Below, in pieces: positions 18,601 through 27,900 of a DNA stretch of 37,299 nucleotides (its first letter is position 1; each line of letters starts with the position of its first letter). The DNA lies in assembly GCA_020723385.1 (NCBI GenBank), contig DYIZ01000051.1, positions 1 through 37,299 of the forward strand. Direction: 5' to 3'. The position numbers and the translations under genes are program-made. The notes below the pieces were generated by a model. The model was not told the origin of the DNA and did no database searches. It saw only the letters and a list, made by a program, of their open reading frames with translations. This DNA comes from Candidatus Aquidulcis sp. GTDB lineage: Bacteria > Chloroflexota > Anaerolineae > Anaerolineales > UBA4823.

Positions 18601-20236
18601 CACCTTGTGGCATGATCTCTCCGGCTGGAGTCTCAGCGGAGGCTGATTCGGCAGGCTCAGCAGCCAGAGCGCTGGCAGCGGAAGCCCGGTCAACTGGCAG
18701 AGCGATACTCTGCGCGGCGGCGAGCGCGGCAACGGATACCTCGCCGGCGGCAGGCTGTTCGGCTTTGGGCGCAGCCTCCTCGCCAGCGGAAGGCTGCGCC
18801 GGCGCTTCGGCGGCCGGCGGCGCCAGCAATCGCCTGACCGCATCCTCCACCTCCGCCGTTTTCGTCCTGTCGAAAAGGATCAACAGGTAGGGACGCGCGC
18901 CTCCCGTCTTGACCCCATCCAAGACACTTTTGTCGCTCTCCTTGAGCAGGCGCTCGAAAGACGCCTCTTGCGCCTCCTGGGCGGCGTAAACGATGAAAGG
19001 CTGGCCGCCCGGGGGAGGCGTGAAGGATTTCTCGCCGTAGGCAAAGACCCGGCTGCGAAACTCCGGCGTAGAGAGCATTTCGACCCCCTCTGGCTCCCCG
19101 GCGAAGCGCTCGGTCTGGCAAACCTGGATCGGCGTACCCGGCAGATCGTTCACCGCCCGCAGCGCGTAGTATTCGCCGTGAACCTTGAAGGCAGGGGGAC
19201 GAGGGATGGCCGCCTCCGGCGCGGCGGGAGAAGCGACGGGAGACGGCAGCGCGGCCGGCGCAATTTGCGCCGCTGGCGCGCCGGGCGCGCCGGCTTTCTG
19301 CTTATCGAGCGAGGCCCCCCCTACCAGCGTGACCTCTGCGCTCTGCGGCGCAAAAAAGGCCCTCACCTGCCCGGCCAGCCACTGGCGTACTGGCAGGGGG
19401 GCGTCGTAGGGACAGAGCAGCAGGTATGGCTCATCCGTCTCCTGATCTGCGAGAATGTGACTGGCGTAGCCCTGATTCTGCGCCAGCCGCCCGATCACCC
19501 CCAGGGCTTTGCGCGCCTCGCGGCCACGCGCGGCGAAGACGGAGACCGCCGGAGCATTCGCCTCTTCCACAGGCGTCACCTCAATCGAGGCGGAAAACAG
19601 GTCTTCGAGCCGAACCTTCTCGAAACGGCGCTCCCATTGGTCGAAGACATCGAGGCGAGCCGCATCGAGATGCCTGACGTTCCCAATGTAATCTTTGCTC
19701 GACCGCAGGGCGTAGAGCTTCCCGCGCAGCTCGAAGGCGAGCGGGCGGCTGCTGCGAGCTGGCGACAGCTTACGCCCCTTCTCGCCAGACAGAGGCTGTA
19801 CCTTTACAGTGAGCCGGACGGTTTCGGCCTGCGTCCGAATTTCATTCTGCAAGTTTTCTACGATCTGGCGCGCCGCTTCGTAAGGCTTGAGCACCGCCAT
19901 GGCTATATCCGCCGGGAAAAGGATGTCGGCGCGGGGGGACTGCTGGCAGTAGCGAGCGAATGGCGCCAGAGGGTTCTTCCTGGTATCTGGCTCGATGGAG
20001 ACGTAAATCGTGACCTCCTCGCCGCCAGCGACCTCCGGGAGCCTGATACTAGGATTCCGGGTGTCGCCCACGATTGTCTGGATAGAAACATCTGAGAATT
20101 CTTTTCCTGGTGATTGGTCGAAACGCCGGGCGCGCCAGGCTTGCAGGTTGAGGATACCCTGCGGCGGCTCAGCGCGCTGCTGCAAAACGTAGAATTTGTC
20201 AGCGTGCTTGAAAACGTGAGGGGGGGTGTCAGACAT
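15620..20236 (-). CDS. g10: soluble kinase-like/TPR protein with three N-terminal repeat modules
   Basis: A 1538-residue protein without a membrane segment. Three related modules of about 140 residues start at about 8, 165 and 345, each opening with a strand like F-K/E-x-x-G-x-x-YAL. An Ala/Pro/Gly-rich linker (about 473-665) follows, then a protein-kinase-like domain (about 665-950) and a helical TPR-like C-terminus. Kinase features: Gly-rich loop TTGSTAMVW, beta-3 Lys in AAIKIA, helix-C Glu in LKSELRAL, hinge AMEWVKG. The catalytic loop reads PTDSLKADGVFI in place of HRDLKPxN, so the catalytic Asp and the metal-binding Asn look lost, and DFG is replaced by DWN. I call it a probable pseudokinase. 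It is a paralogue of g11. Start: ATG with GAGGAA upstream, 21 bp after g11. It ends in an ATGA overlap with g9. Confidence 0.86.
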   Translation of the reverse strand: MSDTPPHVFKHADKFYVLQQRAEPPQGILNLQAWRARRFDQSPGKEFSDVSIQTIVGDTRNPSIRLPEVAGGEEVTIYVSIEPDTRKNPLAPFARYCQQSPRADILFPADIAMAVLKPYEAARQIVENLQNEIRTQAETVRLTVKVQPLSGEKGRKLSPARSSRPLAFELRGKLYALRSSKDYIGNVRHLDAARLDVFDQWERRFEKVRLEDLFSASIEVTPVEEANAPAVSVFAARGREARKALGVIGRLAQNQGYASHILADQETDEPYLLLCPYDAPLPVRQWLAGQVRAFFAPQSAEVTLVGGASLDKQKAGAPGAPAAQIAPAALPSPVASPAAPEAAIPRPPAFKVHGEYYALRAVNDLPGTPIQVCQTERFAGEPEGVEMLSTPEFRSRVFAYGEKSFTPPPGGQPFIVYAAQEAQEASFERLLKESDKSVLDGVKTGGARPYLLILFDRTKTAEVEDAVRRLLAPPAAEAPAQPSAGEEAAPKAEQPAAGEVSVAALAAAQSIALPVDRASAASALAAEPAESASAETPAGEIMPQGGGSPAGEVSVDAPIEPQPDAADAAQGVASPIDQAPTVGGAVAVPAEQASAETPTGEPILQGGQPPAAEERAAAPVEAATPVESPASQETGAQGGQHPVTQGQAATPAVQGSTAPAGPRLALRLGGQTYALIEPYTTGSTAMVWRTRLLPAGFDLASYNILSPSAETRQQLIGKGQQMGAAGQSFSDPGRGDEAAIKIAYPKRENEEALKSELRALQRLKVIRLYYPESGMETPDFPCLAMEWVKGRKLSESQAFIEKDGLEVCARLAAFLQQARGYAPDIIPTDSLKADGVFIEGGSGSFQARLVDWNVYTSNEGNILEKTLIRFGEVMTRIFAPGLNFSVNRQTDTAPLEELAAGAPDDIGVQQWDALTYGTRDLIRRVLLREGFEGGASAVLTALARSIEEQRERWAEANPARRARLESGAARLAWLEIAAKGDRLLPQDKADYEGKLLRGALAELDRSGRYSSALVLLRTAARSYADAYFRWSLLAHELARLVAEPEGFKNYRLGETLTAFEAGSYAAAAADLERAEGLLRKKGRLTEAVRRPLVALRLRARILAGVDAAIEDLETTLRLDRARESSKLIGEWRVEAQRCEGGLLPVAEKLEENDADSACVEAVSRLEEAIREFEKKNDAYVDLLSKEELEAARQDMERYSRLARCRALLQLADDLAAVKDDFASWEAALAYYDRVAAAYPDLWRASPRPSVPLSPGLPDEAPQGSPVANPETPVAYEQRRQAVKQRLAGHFFDQAVAEARKEDFDLARATQDVTHALYYRPGNPDALRLLSGLSAVQRGYLEFELAASDPQRYERAKAEFETALAAVGGADVYQGVAWQMRLLERFSQQRLELAEIKEQLEQGVLDALLAAIREASDARTWDDPRLPAPWRERLQDHVRALDLPLAKALKRLPGSIEDWLKEQPPLEKITSLLEQICAHPEWKLEAVEEKLQEEIWVCQLRQARRDHDYDRMLRIVASLKEDRPPQGDQDTPKTQEEPS
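17559..17652 (-). repeat. 94-bp near-identical tract shared with g11 (copy 1)
   Basis: This tract matches 23166-23259 at 89 of 94 positions by eye, and all five differences are synonymous. It encodes residues 862-892 of g10, just after the DWN motif in the kinase-like C-lobe (around RFGEVMTRIFAPGLNFSV). The surrounding sequence is clearly more diverged. Confidence 0.9.
18241..18817 (-). repeat. Low-complexity Ala/Pro/Gly linker with imperfect repeats in g10
   Basis: It encodes about 190 residues between the third N-terminal module and the kinase-like domain. Imperfect units such as SAETPAGEIMPQGGG, SAETPTGEPILQGGQ and QETGAQGGQHPVTQG recur, as do AGEVSV blocks. It is probably a disordered tether. 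The high GC and repetition make it prone to length change. Confidence 0.75.
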
Positions 20237-20257
20237 AGCAATTCCTCATACGAAACA

Positions 20258-23200
20258 TCATCCGAATATTCTGAGAAACACATACACTAAACCGCCGATC
20301 AATCCGGCGGCGATCAATGCAGGCGACAAGATAACCGGCCACAAGGCCAGCACCATCACCTGCATTCCAGTGGGGGCCAGGCGGAGGGCGTCGGCCAGCT
20401 TTTGCCAGGCGTTGCGCCAGCGTGAGAGTTGAATGAAACATTTGAGGTTATCCCGCCGCGCGAAGGTCAAGGTCGCCTGCCCTGGCGAAAACATCGCGAT
20501 GGCCGCCTGGCGCAGTTTTTCTCTGGACAGAACACGCAGCAGCCCTTCCACTTCGCGGTGGATTGCGCCGTATTCCTGCGGACGAACGCTGGCCCAGCGA
20601 GCGGCAAAACGCTCTGCACGTTCTGCGTCCCTGGCTTGCACGGCTTCCACGATTGCCATCGAAACTACATAGTGAGTACCAGCCCGCGCATCGGGCGCAG
20701 CCAGGGTCGCTAAAAAGACGTCTGCCAGCCGGGTCAAATCAGGCTCGTTCCTCACCCACTCTGTCGCCGATTCAATCGTCTGCGCCAGGATGCCCTTATG
20801 CGCCTGGTAAGCCTCCAGCCAATATCCTTGCAGGACCTGGGCCAGCGCGGCGCGCACCCGGCAATCGGGGTCGAATTCATCCGGTTTCTCCATATTCGCG
20901 CCCACCATCTCGACTGCCACGTCGAAACGTTCTTTCGCGACCAGGGCAGCCATGCTTTCAGGCTGATAGAACCAGTATTTGCAGTCTCCTGGCCGGAGGC
21001 GGGAGAGCGCCAGGGCGAACTCGGCCAGGTTTTGTCCTGATTCTGGCGCAAGTAAATATGCCAGGGCCTGCTGGACGCCCTGGCGTGCCTCGTCGCCGCG
21101 GCGCAAAAACAGGTTGCCCATTTCCGCCAGGGGGCCTGAAAAAGAGCCTTTTGCAGTATCTTCGAAGCGGGTGAAACCTTGCGCCAGCGCAGTGGGGATC
21201 GAGGCACTGCAGGCCTCGCGGTAAACGTGCTCCCACCACGGGCGCAAGTGGATGGCAACCAGGTCGGCGACCTCCGCGCGCAGATTCTGCACGGCTTTTT
21301 CCTCGATTTCTCCTGGCTCCTGAAAACGGATGGCCTGATGAGCGGCGCTGGCAGACTCGATGGCCGGGCAATACTCGCGCGCTTTGACGTGCGATTCGGC
21401 TTGCTCGTATTGATCCAGCGCCTGGGCAACTCGTTGCAGCCAGTCGAGGGATCGATCCAGCCTGGCCAGGGCGTCATCGGCGGGCAGTGGGCCGTCCCTG
21501 GGCAGCGATTGCCAGGCCATTTCCAGGCATTGGATCGTCTGCTGCGCCTGAAGCGGGCGGTTGTAGCGCTGCCCGCTTTCGATGAGCCTGCGCCATTCTT
21601 CGACATGGGCATGCAGGGTCAGGTAAGCTGCTTCCCACAGACCGTTGGCGTGCAAGCGCCACTTCGCTAGTTGTCCTTTCAGGCTCGCCGGGACTGGATC
21701 CAGCGAATCGGCCTGGTTATATACAGGGACCGTCAACTGAATGACTTCGAGGGCAGTTTTGACGTCTTTCGGCCACAGACATTGGTCCCGGGAAGCGCGC
21801 TCCAGTTGTTCCCTTAGCCTGACGGCCCGGCGCCAGCTTTCGAGCGTGGGCTGGATTTCGGGCCAGCTAACCTCCTGGGCCATCTCGATCTCGACCTGCG
21901 CCTGCTGAAAACGGCCTTCGACAAGCGATTCTCCTGCCCGTTGGAGAGCGCGCAACACCAATGAGGTGGCCGAGGCCTCGGAGGAATCAAGATCGAAGCG
22001 CCGCGCGGCCTGCAAGGAGCGCCGGACGCTGACATAGGCGTCGTCTTTCCCGTCCTGAAGATCTGCTCTGGCAGCGCGAACGTGGCGGTCCCTTCCCCAA
22101 CAGCGCAAGTCCGAGCAATGGGTTTCCAGTTTCTCGATCTGCTCTTGCCAGAGATCGGGGAACTGGTCGGCGCAAAGATCGTACAACGCTAACGCTTTAA
22201 GAGCCAGATCGTCTTGCGTTGACTGGCGAGCGATATCATCCAATCGCAAGGCGCGCCCGGTGAGGTAATCGAAACGCTGTCGCCGCGCGGCTGAAAAGGG
22301 GTCGGGGCGTTCAGCGGCATACTCATACTGGCCGAAACGAGCATTGAACTGATCAACTGCTTCCTGGAGGCGAGCCAGGGATTGCTCACACAGCGCATCA
22401 GGCCAGGGCAAGATGTCCTGTTCCAGGCGAGCGGCATCATTGTTCAATTGTCGCAAGCTCGCTAACGCGGCATCAGCATCCTCGATGCGGAAATCTCCTT
22501 GCAAGGACTGGTATGCGGCATCGGCCTTCTGCAGGATCTCGATACGATACGTTAGGGCCAGGGCCAGTTGGCCCGCCTTTTCTGAAATGTGATCGGGCGC
22601 CGAAAAGTAGCCACGCCGTGCATCCCACACGGCGCGGGCGACTTCGTATTCTTTCGCCTCCAACGCCTCCAGCACCCGCCCCAGGCGAAAGTATTGATAA
22701 GCCTGGGGGACGCCGCTCTGCCGCGCTATCTCATGAGCCAGCAGCGCCCAGCGAAAACGGGAATCCTGCGGGCGGCGGCGGACTGTGGTGCGCAGCAATA
22801 CCAGGGCCGAGAGGTCTCGCCCGGCGCGATCCAGGTCGGAGAGCGCTCCGCGCAGCAGCTTGCCGTTATAGTCTTCCTCGTCTTGGGGGAGAAGGGCCTC
22901 GCCTTTAGCGGCGGCAATCTCCAGCCATATCAGGCGCGCAGCGCCGCTCTCCAGGCGCGCCCGTCGCAATGGCGCCGGCTCGTTCCAACGTTCACGCTGG
23001 ACTTTGATGGCGTCCAACAGGGCGCGTCCAATGGCAGTGGCGCTGCCCTCGAAGCCCTCGCGCAGCAGCACTCTCCGGATCAGGTCACGCGTCCCATAGG
23101 TCAGGGCATCCCACTGCCGCACACCGGGATCGTCCGGCTGGCCGGCGGCCAGCCTTTCGAACGAGGCCGTATCGGTCTGGCGGTTGACGCTGAAATTCAG

Positions 23201-24946
23201 GCCAGGAGCGAAGATGCGCGTCATCACCTCGCCAAAGCGAATCAGCGTTTTCTCGAGGAAGCTGGCCTCGTTTTCAGAGTAAAGCCCCCAATCAACCAGT
23301 CTAACTTTGTAACCGCCGCGCCCATCGCTCTCGATGAACAGGTTATCGGCCTTTAGACCGTCGGTGGGAATAATTTCAGGGGCGCGGGAGCGGAGGGTAA
23401 AGAGCAAGTCGGCCAGACGGTAGCATACTTCCAGTCCATCTTTCTCGTTGAAAGCGCCCCACTCAGCGAGGCTTCGGCCAGCAACCCACTCCACGACCAG
23501 ACAAGGGAAATCAGGCGGCCAGGACGGTCCGCGCCCAGGGTACTCGACTCGCAGAGCGACTTCGCCCAGGCGTATCAGCGCTTTCAACTCCTGTTCGAGT
23601 ATTTTTTCGCACGCCGGGCGGGCCAGCTTGATCGCTGCCCAACTCCCCTCGCCGGAATCCGGATAGGCGGCTGGCTGCTCTTGTAGCAGTTGCCGATAGG
23701 TATCTGGACCAGGTTTCAGAAGCTGGCAATTCTGTTCATCCGGCAATCTCGTCAACTGGCGCGCCTGCCAGACGATTGTCGTGGCTCCCGTTGCGACGCG
23801 GTTGACCAGCGCGTATCGGCGCTCGCCAAGCGTCAGGATGACAAGCTTTGACCCCGAGGGCGTCTTGGCGGCAGACGCGGCAGAAGATTCGGCCACCGGC
23901 GTTTCCATAGCCTCCGCTTCTGGTGTCTTCAGCCAGTCGGGAATCTCATCATCAACCAGAGCGGTTTCTTGAGCAGGAGGGGGAGGAACATCAGGAGGAG
24001 TTTCCGGGGTTTCGTGCGCCCAGGCAGGCAGGGCAGCCGGGCGCTCTTCGGGTTTAGTCATCAATTCCTCTTGCGGGGCGCCGCGCCTGGCGGCCAGGCC
24101 TTCTAACCAGGCCACGGCCTCATCCACGTTTTCCGGGGCAGGGGGCGGCATGGCAGGCGTTGCAGCCGCTGGCTGCGCCGTTTCCACGGGCGGCGTAGTT
24201 TTGGCTTTGGGCAACTTGGCCTCGAACGCCCCCGACTCGTCAGAGGATTCCGCGGCGAGATGTTCGGCTTTCACTGCCTTCAGCCAATCCGGGATCGGGG
24301 GCGTTTCGACTTCCCGACTGGCTTCGACAGCTTTCTTCGACTCCCGGCGGCGGTGTGAGCGGGATTGTTTCTTGATCTCAGGCTGTGTAGGGGCTTTCGG
24401 CGGCAGAGTCTCTCTCTCTTCCGGCAAATCGTCAGTCGGCGATGGCAGATGGAATGCATCCCCTAGCCTTTCTTCTACCGCTCGTTGTGTCTTGGACAAA
24501 TCGTCGAGCAAGATCAGCATATAGGGGTAGGCGCTCCCGGCGCTAACCCCATCCAAAACGGTTGCCATCTCTCTCTGAATGCTGCGGAATTTTTCTTCCT
24601 GGCCCTGGCTGGCGACATAGATCAACATACGTTGGCCGCCGGGGCGGATGGGGTAGACTGCGCCAGGGGATGCGTTCAACGCCCGGCTGCGGAATTCAGA
24701 CGCGGCGCTCATATCCACATCTTTCGGTTCTTGGGCGTAGCGCAAAACGCTGCATACCCGAACCGGCCAATCGCGGTCAACGGATTGAAGCGTGTAGTAT
24801 TCGCCGTGGAGCTTGAAGGTCGGGGGAAACGGCTCAGCCGCTTCCGGAGCGGGGGGAGGCGCGGCGGGAGGCGGGGGTGCGAAAGATTCAGCAGGTTGGG
24901 TGTCATGCTTTTTTTCTTGGTCGAAAAAGTCAGGCGCATTGCTCAT
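20258..24946 (-). CDS. g11: tail-anchored kinase-like/TPR protein, paralogue of g10
   Basis: A 1562-residue protein. One N-terminal module (about 42-170) matches the third module of g10 (FKLHGEYYTL, EFRSRALN, YPYMLILLDD). A charged, Pro-rich linker (about 175-370), a kinase-like domain (about 372-653), a long helical TPR-like region and a hydrophobic C-terminal segment (about 1527-1560) follow, so it is probably tail-anchored. Kinase motifs: TGATTIVW, AAIKLA (Lys near 440), EQELKAL, VVEWVAG, PTDGLKADNLFI and VDWG. Asn of the catalytic loop and the Asp of DFG (as DWG) are kept, but the position of the HRD Asp appears to be Gly, so activity is doubtful though less so than in g10. Start: the ATG at 24946 has AGGAAG seven bases upstream, overlapping the stop of g12; a reading from 24997 lacks such a site. 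Confidence 0.86.
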   Translation of the reverse strand: MSNAPDFFDQEKKHDTQPAESFAPPPPAAPPPAPEAAEPFPPTFKLHGEYYTLQSVDRDWPVRVCSVLRYAQEPKDVDMSAASEFRSRALNASPGAVYPIRPGGQRMLIYVASQGQEEKFRSIQREMATVLDGVSAGSAYPYMLILLDDLSKTQRAVEERLGDAFHLPSPTDDLPEERETLPPKAPTQPEIKKQSRSHRRRESKKAVEASREVETPPIPDWLKAVKAEHLAAESSDESGAFEAKLPKAKTTPPVETAQPAAATPAMPPPAPENVDEAVAWLEGLAARRGAPQEELMTKPEERPAALPAWAHETPETPPDVPPPPAQETALVDDEIPDWLKTPEAEAMETPVAESSAASAAKTPSGSKLVILTLGERRYALVNRVATGATTIVWQARQLTRLPDEQNCQLLKPGPDTYRQLLQEQPAAYPDSGEGSWAAIKLARPACEKILEQELKALIRLGEVALRVEYPGRGPSWPPDFPCLVVEWVAGRSLAEWGAFNEKDGLEVCYRLADLLFTLRSRAPEIIPTDGLKADNLFIESDGRGGYKVRLVDWGLYSENEASFLEKTLIRFGEVMTRIFAPGLNFSVNRQTDTASFERLAAGQPDDPGVRQWDALTYGTRDLIRRVLLREGFEGSATAIGRALLDAIKVQRERWNEPAPLRRARLESGAARLIWLEIAAAKGEALLPQDEEDYNGKLLRGALSDLDRAGRDLSALVLLRTTVRRRPQDSRFRWALLAHEIARQSGVPQAYQYFRLGRVLEALEAKEYEVARAVWDARRGYFSAPDHISEKAGQLALALTYRIEILQKADAAYQSLQGDFRIEDADAALASLRQLNNDAARLEQDILPWPDALCEQSLARLQEAVDQFNARFGQYEYAAERPDPFSAARRQRFDYLTGRALRLDDIARQSTQDDLALKALALYDLCADQFPDLWQEQIEKLETHCSDLRCWGRDRHVRAARADLQDGKDDAYVSVRRSLQAARRFDLDSSEASATSLVLRALQRAGESLVEGRFQQAQVEIEMAQEVSWPEIQPTLESWRRAVRLREQLERASRDQCLWPKDVKTALEVIQLTVPVYNQADSLDPVPASLKGQLAKWRLHANGLWEAAYLTLHAHVEEWRRLIESGQRYNRPLQAQQTIQCLEMAWQSLPRDGPLPADDALARLDRSLDWLQRVAQALDQYEQAESHVKAREYCPAIESASAAHQAIRFQEPGEIEEKAVQNLRAEVADLVAIHLRPWWEHVYREACSASIPTALAQGFTRFEDTAKGSFSGPLAEMGNLFLRRGDEARQGVQQALAYLLAPESGQNLAEFALALSRLRPGDCKYWFYQPESMAALVAKERFDVAVEMVGANMEKPDEFDPDCRVRAALAQVLQGYWLEAYQAHKGILAQTIESATEWVRNEPDLTRLADVFLATLAAPDARAGTHYVVSMAIVEAVQARDAERAERFAARWASVRPQEYGAIHREVEGLLRVLSREKLRQAAIAMFSPGQATLTFARRDNLKCFIQLSRWRNAWQKLADALRLAPTGMQVMVLALWPVILSPALIAAGLIGGLVYVFLRIFG
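23166..23259 (-). repeat. 94-bp near-identical tract shared with g10 (copy 2)
   Basis: The partner of 17559-17652. It encodes residues 563-593 of g11 with the same amino acids. A second, shorter block of high similarity lies about 60 bp away on the lower-coordinate side and encodes WDALTYGTRDLIRRVLLREG in both genes. Confidence 0.9.
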
Positions 24947-24956
24947 AGGATGCTTC

Positions 24957-27900
24957 CTACCAAATTCCATCGCCGCCCTCCAGGCGGCGTAGCTCATCCT
25001 CCAGACAGACCTGCAGCATTCTTCCTAATTCCAATGTTTTTTCGCTATCGAGCAAGGGTTTCATTTTGCTGTCTAGCGCGTCCTCCAGGCAGCGCTCACG
25101 CTGGCGAGTCGGCGTGCCAGGGGGTAGCGCCAGGGCAGATTGTATGACAGGCGTTGACCCGCCGGCGCCGCCCAGAACAAAGGCTATCGCTGCCTCCCAT
25201 AAAGAGGGCGACTCGTCGCGCGGTTCGGTCAGCTTCCATAGCCGTCCCTCGGTTGGAAATTCCATCACGTAATAGCGCACGCTTGCCAGGCCGGGCGCCG
25301 CTTCTTCCATGACACGCACATAGCCCAGCCCGTACGCCAGCCAGAAAAGCCGTGCGCGCAGGGGATCTTCGAGGATCAGGCATGCCGCCGAGGAGAGCAA
25401 CGGCAACGCCACGCCGATTTGGCTCGATGCGATCTCGATCTGGACGGCATTGCGCTCAGCCGGAAAAGTGTGCAAACAGGCCCGCCGGCGGGAGGGAGTA
25501 TTCAGGTAAGCAGCGCGCAGGGCACTCCATTGGCTGATTCCAGAGCGCCGCAGCAAATCGAGCGTCGCCAGGGCAATCACGCGATAGGGATCAGCGAGCT
25601 CGACGCGTTTCTGAGTCCGCTCCCATACTTCTGCTTTCTTTAGCGCCGCCAAAATCTGGTCGAAGTAGGCCACACGATCGCTCTCTTGCCCTGCCAACCG
25701 CGCGAACAAGAACCGGTGGATCTGCCGCTCTGTCTGCTCGTGAGGAATGCTGCCAATCAAGGGGGTAGAGCCACCCTCACAAGCATGGATAGCGTCTGGC
25801 TCAGCGATCCAATTCGTCATCACCTCAGCAATCTTCACATCGCGCAATGGTTCGGCATACCAGCGACATAAATCGAGCATGGCGGTCTCAGCAGTGGTTA
25901 GCGTCTCAGGCGGCGCTTCTGTAGCGGCAGCATCACACGTCAAGGTGATCGGGTACTCGTGGGTTGTCAGAATGGTCAACGCCCAGTCGCCGGTCAGGTC
26001 GCGATGCCAATACAGGCGTTTACCGGCCTCCTGGGCGCGCCTCGCATCCAGATAGCGCTGATAGAGAGAAGCCAGCAGATCTTTCGATTCCAGATATCGG
26101 CGGGTGCGGATTTGTCCGGCTTCCCGCGCGGCCATCTCCAAACGGGTTTCCTTCTCCGAAAAGGATTCCAGCAATTTCTCGGAGATCGTCACCCAATTGC
26201 GGAAAGGCACCAAAATTCTGACCAATTCATCATCGAAAGCAGCCAGAGTTTGCTCCCAGGTGTTGTAGAGATCAGCCTTGATCCGGGCTTCCAGGTATGT
26301 CTGGCGCTCATTCAAGAAGGTTTTCTCCAACCCTGGAATGATCTGGCGCGGGTGGGCTTTGCGCCACGACCACCAGCCTCCCAAAACGCCGCAGATCAAC
26401 CCAAGCATGAGCCAGATCCACAGACCAACTGCAGCAAAAAAGCCAGCCAATATACCCATCAAAACTTCACTGGTGATGGCCGGCAAGATGCCTTGCAAGA
26501 TGGCAGCCAGCAGCGAGGGCAGTCTTTCAGCAGTTTCCTGGTTCGATTCCAGATCTTTTTTATGCCTCTCGACGTTTACCGTCTGATCGGCGGCTTTTTG
26601 CGTCCACTCTTTGGCGCACTGCGCCACGATAGCGCGCTGTTCGGCAATGATGACGCGCATGGCCTCGACGAACGCTGCCACACGACCAGCGCTCATCACT
26701 TCGGATTGATGCAGCACTTCTGGAATAGAGGCGTTGACCAACCGTGAAAAGATTTGCGGCGTTTGGAACTGCCCGCACACTAGGCGATTGAATATCTTCA
26801 GGTGAATCTCGATCTCAGCCTTCATCCAGCGTTCGAGCGCCGCCTGCTCCTGGTCAACCGCCTCGGCTTCGCGGATCACGCGTCGAATATCGGGGCCATA
26901 ACAGCCATCGTAATCGCGACCGCGCCGCCCATCGCTGGTTCGTACAGCGCGCGGCAGGTAGTTCTCGATCAAAGTGCGGATATTCTTGATCGCCTGCTGG
27001 CTGTCGGCGCGGCTACGATCCGAGGCGATGAAATCGGCCACCAATGCGCCCAGGTCAGCGATCGGCGGAAGCTTTGGGTCCCCCCGCGCCCGCCCGGCGA
27101 TTTCACGGATCAGCGAGGTAATCTTGACGCCAGAGGTCAGGCTCTCCTGTTCCAGGCATTGCAAAGCTTCCTCGCGCATACTGTTGGCTGGCGGCGTAGA
27201 TTGAGCCTCCAGGATTGCCTTCGCGAAGCGCAGGGCGCCGCGCTCGACCATCCGTTCGACCGGTAGAACGCAGGCAAAGGCACCCAGGCTGTTGTAAAGC
27301 GGCTCGTTCAGCCGGCGCTGGGTGTTGTTGCTCAGATTGTCGGTGTTGTGGGCAACAGCATCCCACTCGAGGCGCGCTTGCGGGTCCAGCCATCCTAAGA
27401 TCGCGTCGGCAATAGATGGATAAATACCCCTCTCAGGCATCTCCCCGGCGAGAGCAGCCTGGGGACGATTGGGACTGAACCAATATACGCGCTCGAACAA
27501 CTTGCCGCGTCGAACAGTTTGCTCGTCAGGATGAGGAAAGGGATAGGGATAATCGAAAGCCAGCTGGAAACGATCCAATTCTCTCCAGGCGGCAAAGGAG
27601 TTTTGCTCCGCGACTGTCATCTGCTCGGAGGTGTGAGATTTCTGGAAAGTATCTGGCAGGATCAGGCAACCGTAAACGATTAGCTGCACTTTCAGCCTCT
27701 CGGCTTCCAGGCGAAGCAGATGAACGATATCGGGCAGCCAGGCAGCCTCAGCCTCCCCTGGCGCAACAATTACGAAGAGGCTCATCGCCCTTTGAGCGGC
27801 TTCGGCAAGGGACAGGCGCTCCAGTTCGCCGCGCAGTCGCCGGCGAGTTTCCTGAAGATGCACCCACAGCGCCAGGCGTTGGCGGGCGCGATTTCTGGTA

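Noticed and set aside
18968-20095. A 375-codon plus-strand reading frame opposite g10
   Set aside because: It is the antisense shadow of a GC-rich gene; no family motif, no ribosome-binding site, and g10 on the other strand has clear domain structure.
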